Source: Colwellia chukchiensis (GTDB lineage: Bacteria; Pseudomonadota; Gammaproteobacteria; Enterobacterales; Alteromonadaceae). From it: a stretch of DNA of 64,000 nucleotides. The notes beneath the pieces are model-generated. The model was not told the origin of the DNA. It did not search any database and saw only the letters and a program-made list of their open reading frames with translations. Of this stretch, positions 61,840-64,000 are shown piece after piece. Location of the stretch: assembly GCF_002104455.1 (NCBI RefSeq), contig NZ_NBOC01000018.1:1-64000 (forward strand), in the 5' to 3' direction. Position numbers and translations under genes: made by a program. Positions within the stretch are counted from its first letter, which is position 1. Every line of letters starts with the position of its first letter.

Positions 61840-63297
61840 TGCTTCTGGGTAACCACGTTGGCGAGCAAACTGCATCGCTCGCCTCGTCACTTCTGTGGCG
61901 TTGCATTGTAAGGTTACAGGAAAATAATGCTGATGCAAATAGTCGCCAACTTGTGCTGTATTTACGATCCCAACATCGATTAAATTTTCTAAAATAACGT
62001 CAGCAGCAGATAATGCTGAAGAGGCTTTCACTATTTCGGCTCGCGCATAATGCCGGCCATAAAAAGAAACATCGGCGGCGCGTAAGCTAGCATCATCACC
62101 CGGAATTTGCTGCGCACCAAACAAGGGCTTAGCCGCCACCTTTGCTTGTGCAAAATGCGGAAAATACTGCGCAAGATGTCCAATAGAGCCAAGTGTTCTA
62201 TCCTTTGCTAACTCAAGCGGCCATTGTTGTTCAATTTTCTTAATAAACCGGCTTGGCAACGCTGGCTGTGCGCTCGCAGTGCCGCTGGTTACTAGGCCTT
62301 GCTCAAATAAGGTAATATCTGGGGTCATACCATGTAATTGAAAATAACCGTCCGGATAAGGTGTTAATTGTGCCATGCCATTAGGCGTGCCACGTTCACC
62401 ATAAACCACCACCTCTGGCCAAAGGCCCTGGCATTGCGACCAGTTAGCAACATAAGCGGCTTTAAATTCAACCATGCGTTGTCGTTTGGCTTGCAACATG
62501 TCATCAATCTCACCGCTTTTAAAACCGCAAGCATTGACGACATAATCGAACTCACTAACAATTTCTCTATTTGCGCTATCTTTATACCTTACTCGCCACT
62601 TGCCATTGCTATAGGGCTGTTTAATATCAATAACCTTATGGTTAAGGTGTAATCGGCAATGAGTTAGCTTTTCACTTGCCAATGTTGCAATTGCCGCCAA
62701 ACGAAAGGCTGACCAACCATACTCTTGCACTAACAGCACTGGAAACTTTAATGTTTCTAAATTGACTTGCTGAGCAAAAGCAACCAACCAATCATCTTGA
62801 CTACTAATCTCTACGGGTAATGGCTGCTTAGCGAGCTGCTCTAGCGTATTGCGTTCATATAATTGAAAATAGTGCTCTACATCACCCAACACCTTATTAG
62901 TAACGTCGAGCTCAACTAATTCAGCATAACGCGCACGAAGCTTTATTAAACGCGGCAATAAATCAGTCACTTCACCATGATCTGTCTTAGGTAAGGCAAT
63001 AACCGTAGGTCGAAAGTTGATGCTATGCGGAAACACTTTTACGGTATCAATAGCCTGTTGTAATAACAAAAGACATTGTTGATCCGATATTTCTCGGTAT
63101 AGATTGCCTCCAGCGTGTAAATGACAAAAAGGCGGACCATTAACTAAGCTATCCCCTTTTTCTATCAAGGTTGTATCTATGCCTAATTCAGCAAAACGTA
63201 AAGCCATCGTTGAGCCAGCAACACCGCCACCTATGATGGCAACCTTTGAGTTAGAGTTTTTTATGAGCTGTTCAGATGCAGTTAAATTGCTATTCAT
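61810..63297 (-). CDS. FAD-dependent oxidoreductase (DAO-like)
   Basis: A 495-residue protein with FAD motif VAIIGGGVAGSTMALRFAELG at about residues 19-40, then an Ile-rich body, and a conserved internal block FDYVVNACGFKSGEIDD. It is common in marine gammaproteobacteria but the substrate is not known from the sequence. It overlaps gph tail-to-tail by 30 bp, so the stops of both are inside the other gene. Confidence 0.85.
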   Translation of the reverse strand: MNSNLTASEQLIKNSNSKVAIIGGGVAGSTMALRFAELGIDTTLIEKGDSLVNGPPFCHLHAGGNLYREISDQQCLLLLQQAIDTVKVFPHSINFRPTVIALPKTDHGEVTDLLPRLIKLRARYAELVELDVTNKVLGDVEHYFQLYERNTLEQLAKQPLPVEISSQDDWLVAFAQQVNLETLKFPVLLVQEYGWSAFRLAAIATLASEKLTHCRLHLNHKVIDIKQPYSNGKWRVRYKDSANREIVSEFDYVVNACGFKSGEIDDMLQAKRQRMVEFKAAYVANWSQCQGLWPEVVVYGERGTPNGMAQLTPYPDGYFQLHGMTPDITLFEQGLVTSGTASAQPALPSRFIKKIEQQWPLELAKDRTLGSIGHLAQYFPHFAQAKVAAKPLFGAQQIPGDDASLRAADVSFYGRHYARAEIVKASSALSAADVILENLIDVGIVNTAQVGDYLHQHYFPVTLQCNATEVTRRAMQFARQRGYPEALAKIVTFDK

Positions 63298-63465
63298 AGA
63301 GGTTAGGATAAAAGAGCTTTCAATGACATATTTTACTTCGTCAAAGAAGATTTAAAAAGCGTTTCTTGAGGTACTTAACTAAAATAGCGTTAGATTTCAA
63401 ACGCTCCGATATAATCTATAAACTTAAAGCGATATGTCGTTCGATTGGTTTTAGTTTTTACTGAA

Positions 63466-63554
63466 GACGGACTGAAGTCCGACCTACAAAACAATGACTT
63501 CATGTAAAATAAGCACCCGCAGGTCCTTTGTAGGTTGGACTTTAGTCCATCAGG
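63466..63554. repeat. REP-like palindromic element, copy 1
   Basis: An 89-bp element bounded by CGGACTGAAGTCCG, followed by ACCTACAAA, and TTTGTAGGTTGGACTTTAGTCC in the opposite orientation. Two GGACT/AGTCC hairpins face each other. Confidence 0.8.
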
Positions 63555-63667
63555 TGAAATGAAATTTAACGTTTTTTTCAATATAAATTGACGATAAACG
63601 CCTGGGAAAAAATACCTACTGTAAATGCTTGTGGCCTATCACGTTAATAATCACTTGTTTATCGGTT

Positions 63668-63756
63668 GACGGACTAAAGTCCGACCTACAAAACAATGGC
63701 TTCACCTTGGATAAGCACCCGTAGTCCCTTTGTAGGTTGGACTTTAGTCCATCAGG
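63668..63756. repeat. REP-like palindromic element, copy 2
   Basis: Same 89-bp layout, 202 bp after copy 1, with a CGGACTAAAGTCCG head variant. The 113-bp spacer is repeated nearly unchanged. Confidence 0.8.
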
Positions 63757-63869
63757 TGAAGTGAAATTTAACGTTTTTTTCAATATAAATTGACTATAAA
63801 CGCTTGGGAAAAAGTACCTACTGTAAATGCTTGTGGCCTATCACGTTAATAATCGCTTGTTTACCGTTT

Positions 63870-64000
63870 GACGGACTGAAGTCCGACCTACAAGACAAAT
63901 GCTCTATCAAGCTAATCACTCTCTGAACGGTTGACGAACTGAAGTCCGACCTACAAAATAATGGCTTCACATGAGATAAGCACCCGCAGGTCCTTTGTAG
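63870..64000. repeat. REP-like elements, copies 3 and 4 (partial)
   Basis: Copy 3 (head at 63870, 202 bp after copy 2) lacks the tail; copy 4 (head at 63933) has GACGAACTGAAGTCC and runs off the window edge in its tail. The array therefore continues beyond the window. Confidence 0.7.

Noticed and set aside
63390-63581. Short minus-strand reading frame in the REP array
   Set aside because: It lies in repeated palindromic DNA and its sequence is set by the repeat; no ribosome site.
63466-64000. CRISPR array at the right end
   Set aside because: The 202-bp period with identical spacers and head-to-head hairpins does not fit CRISPR.

Overview
The window is chromosomal DNA from a gammaproteobacterium, most likely a marine member of the Alteromonadales (Colwelliaceae-like). 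The evidence is gene content and order: gcvTHP next to ubiI-ubiH-pepP-ygfB, divergent zapA-ssrS, metK, rsmE-gshB-yqgE-ruvX, pilTU next to yggS-proC-yggT-rdgB-hemW, tadA/mltF/purL, a plant-type dihydrodipicolinate synthase, and ETF genes under PsrA-like operators. Genus is not proven here. Almost everything is core housekeeping DNA; the accessory signals are short.

Layout. 1-450: inner end of an IS3-type element that cuts off the 3' end of an unknown gene. 0.45-10.4 kb (minus strand): glycine cleavage operon gcvT-gcvH-gcvP and the ubiquinone/peptidase operon ygfB-pepP-ubiH-ubiI. 10.6-14 kb (plus): zapA, 6S RNA followed by an unusual tandem array of its own 3' half, murI, and metK behind a MetJ-type operator. 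14-18.4 kb (minus): an RND efflux pump and its adaptor. 18.8-22.6 kb (plus): rsmE, gshB, yqgE, ruvX and an AEC transporter. 22.7-24.9 kb (minus): the retraction ATPases pilU and pilT. 24.9-31.2 kb (plus): yggS, proC, yggT, a DUF4426 gene, rdgB, hemW and tadA, with one opposing EamA transporter. 31.5-37.3 kb: a possible 38-residue basic protein gene, mltF, and divergent purL. 37.4-44.2 kb: mixed small genes, including a UspE-like protein, an iodotyrosine-deiodinase-like flavoprotein, an RraB-like protein with a zinc-ribbon protein, an RluA-type pseudouridine synthase, plant-type dapA, and a frameshifted solute-binding protein. 44.5-48.9 kb (plus): cinA, a small unknown gene, a FapA/DUF342 protein and a YggN-like protein. 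49.4-54.3 kb: ETF dehydrogenase divergent from etfBA, then a SUI1/YciH protein and a double-receiver response regulator. 54.3-57.4 kb: a TyrR/PhhR-type regulator divergent from methionine gamma-lyase. 57.5-63.3 kb: a HIT protein, an RbgA/YlqF-like GTPase, gdhA, gph and an FAD oxidoreductase. 63.4-64 kb: a 202-bp tandem array built on REP-like hairpins.

The strongest new observations are these. (1) The 3' half of 6S RNA plus about 70 bp of downstream DNA is repeated in tandem (units of 132, 141 and 141 bp). (2) The TyrR-family protein keeps the GAFTGA sigma-54 contact motif, and the shared intergenic region holds a TyrR box about 80 bp upstream of a near-perfect -24/-12 promoter in front of megL, giving a complete predicted sigma-54 circuit. 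(3) A nitroreductase-fold protein keeps the Glu-Tyr-Lys substrate triad of iodotyrosine deiodinases. (4) dapA is of the plant type. (5) Two adjacent perfect PsrA-type palindromes lie between the ETF genes. No tRNA, rRNA, CRISPR array, prophage or defence island was seen.
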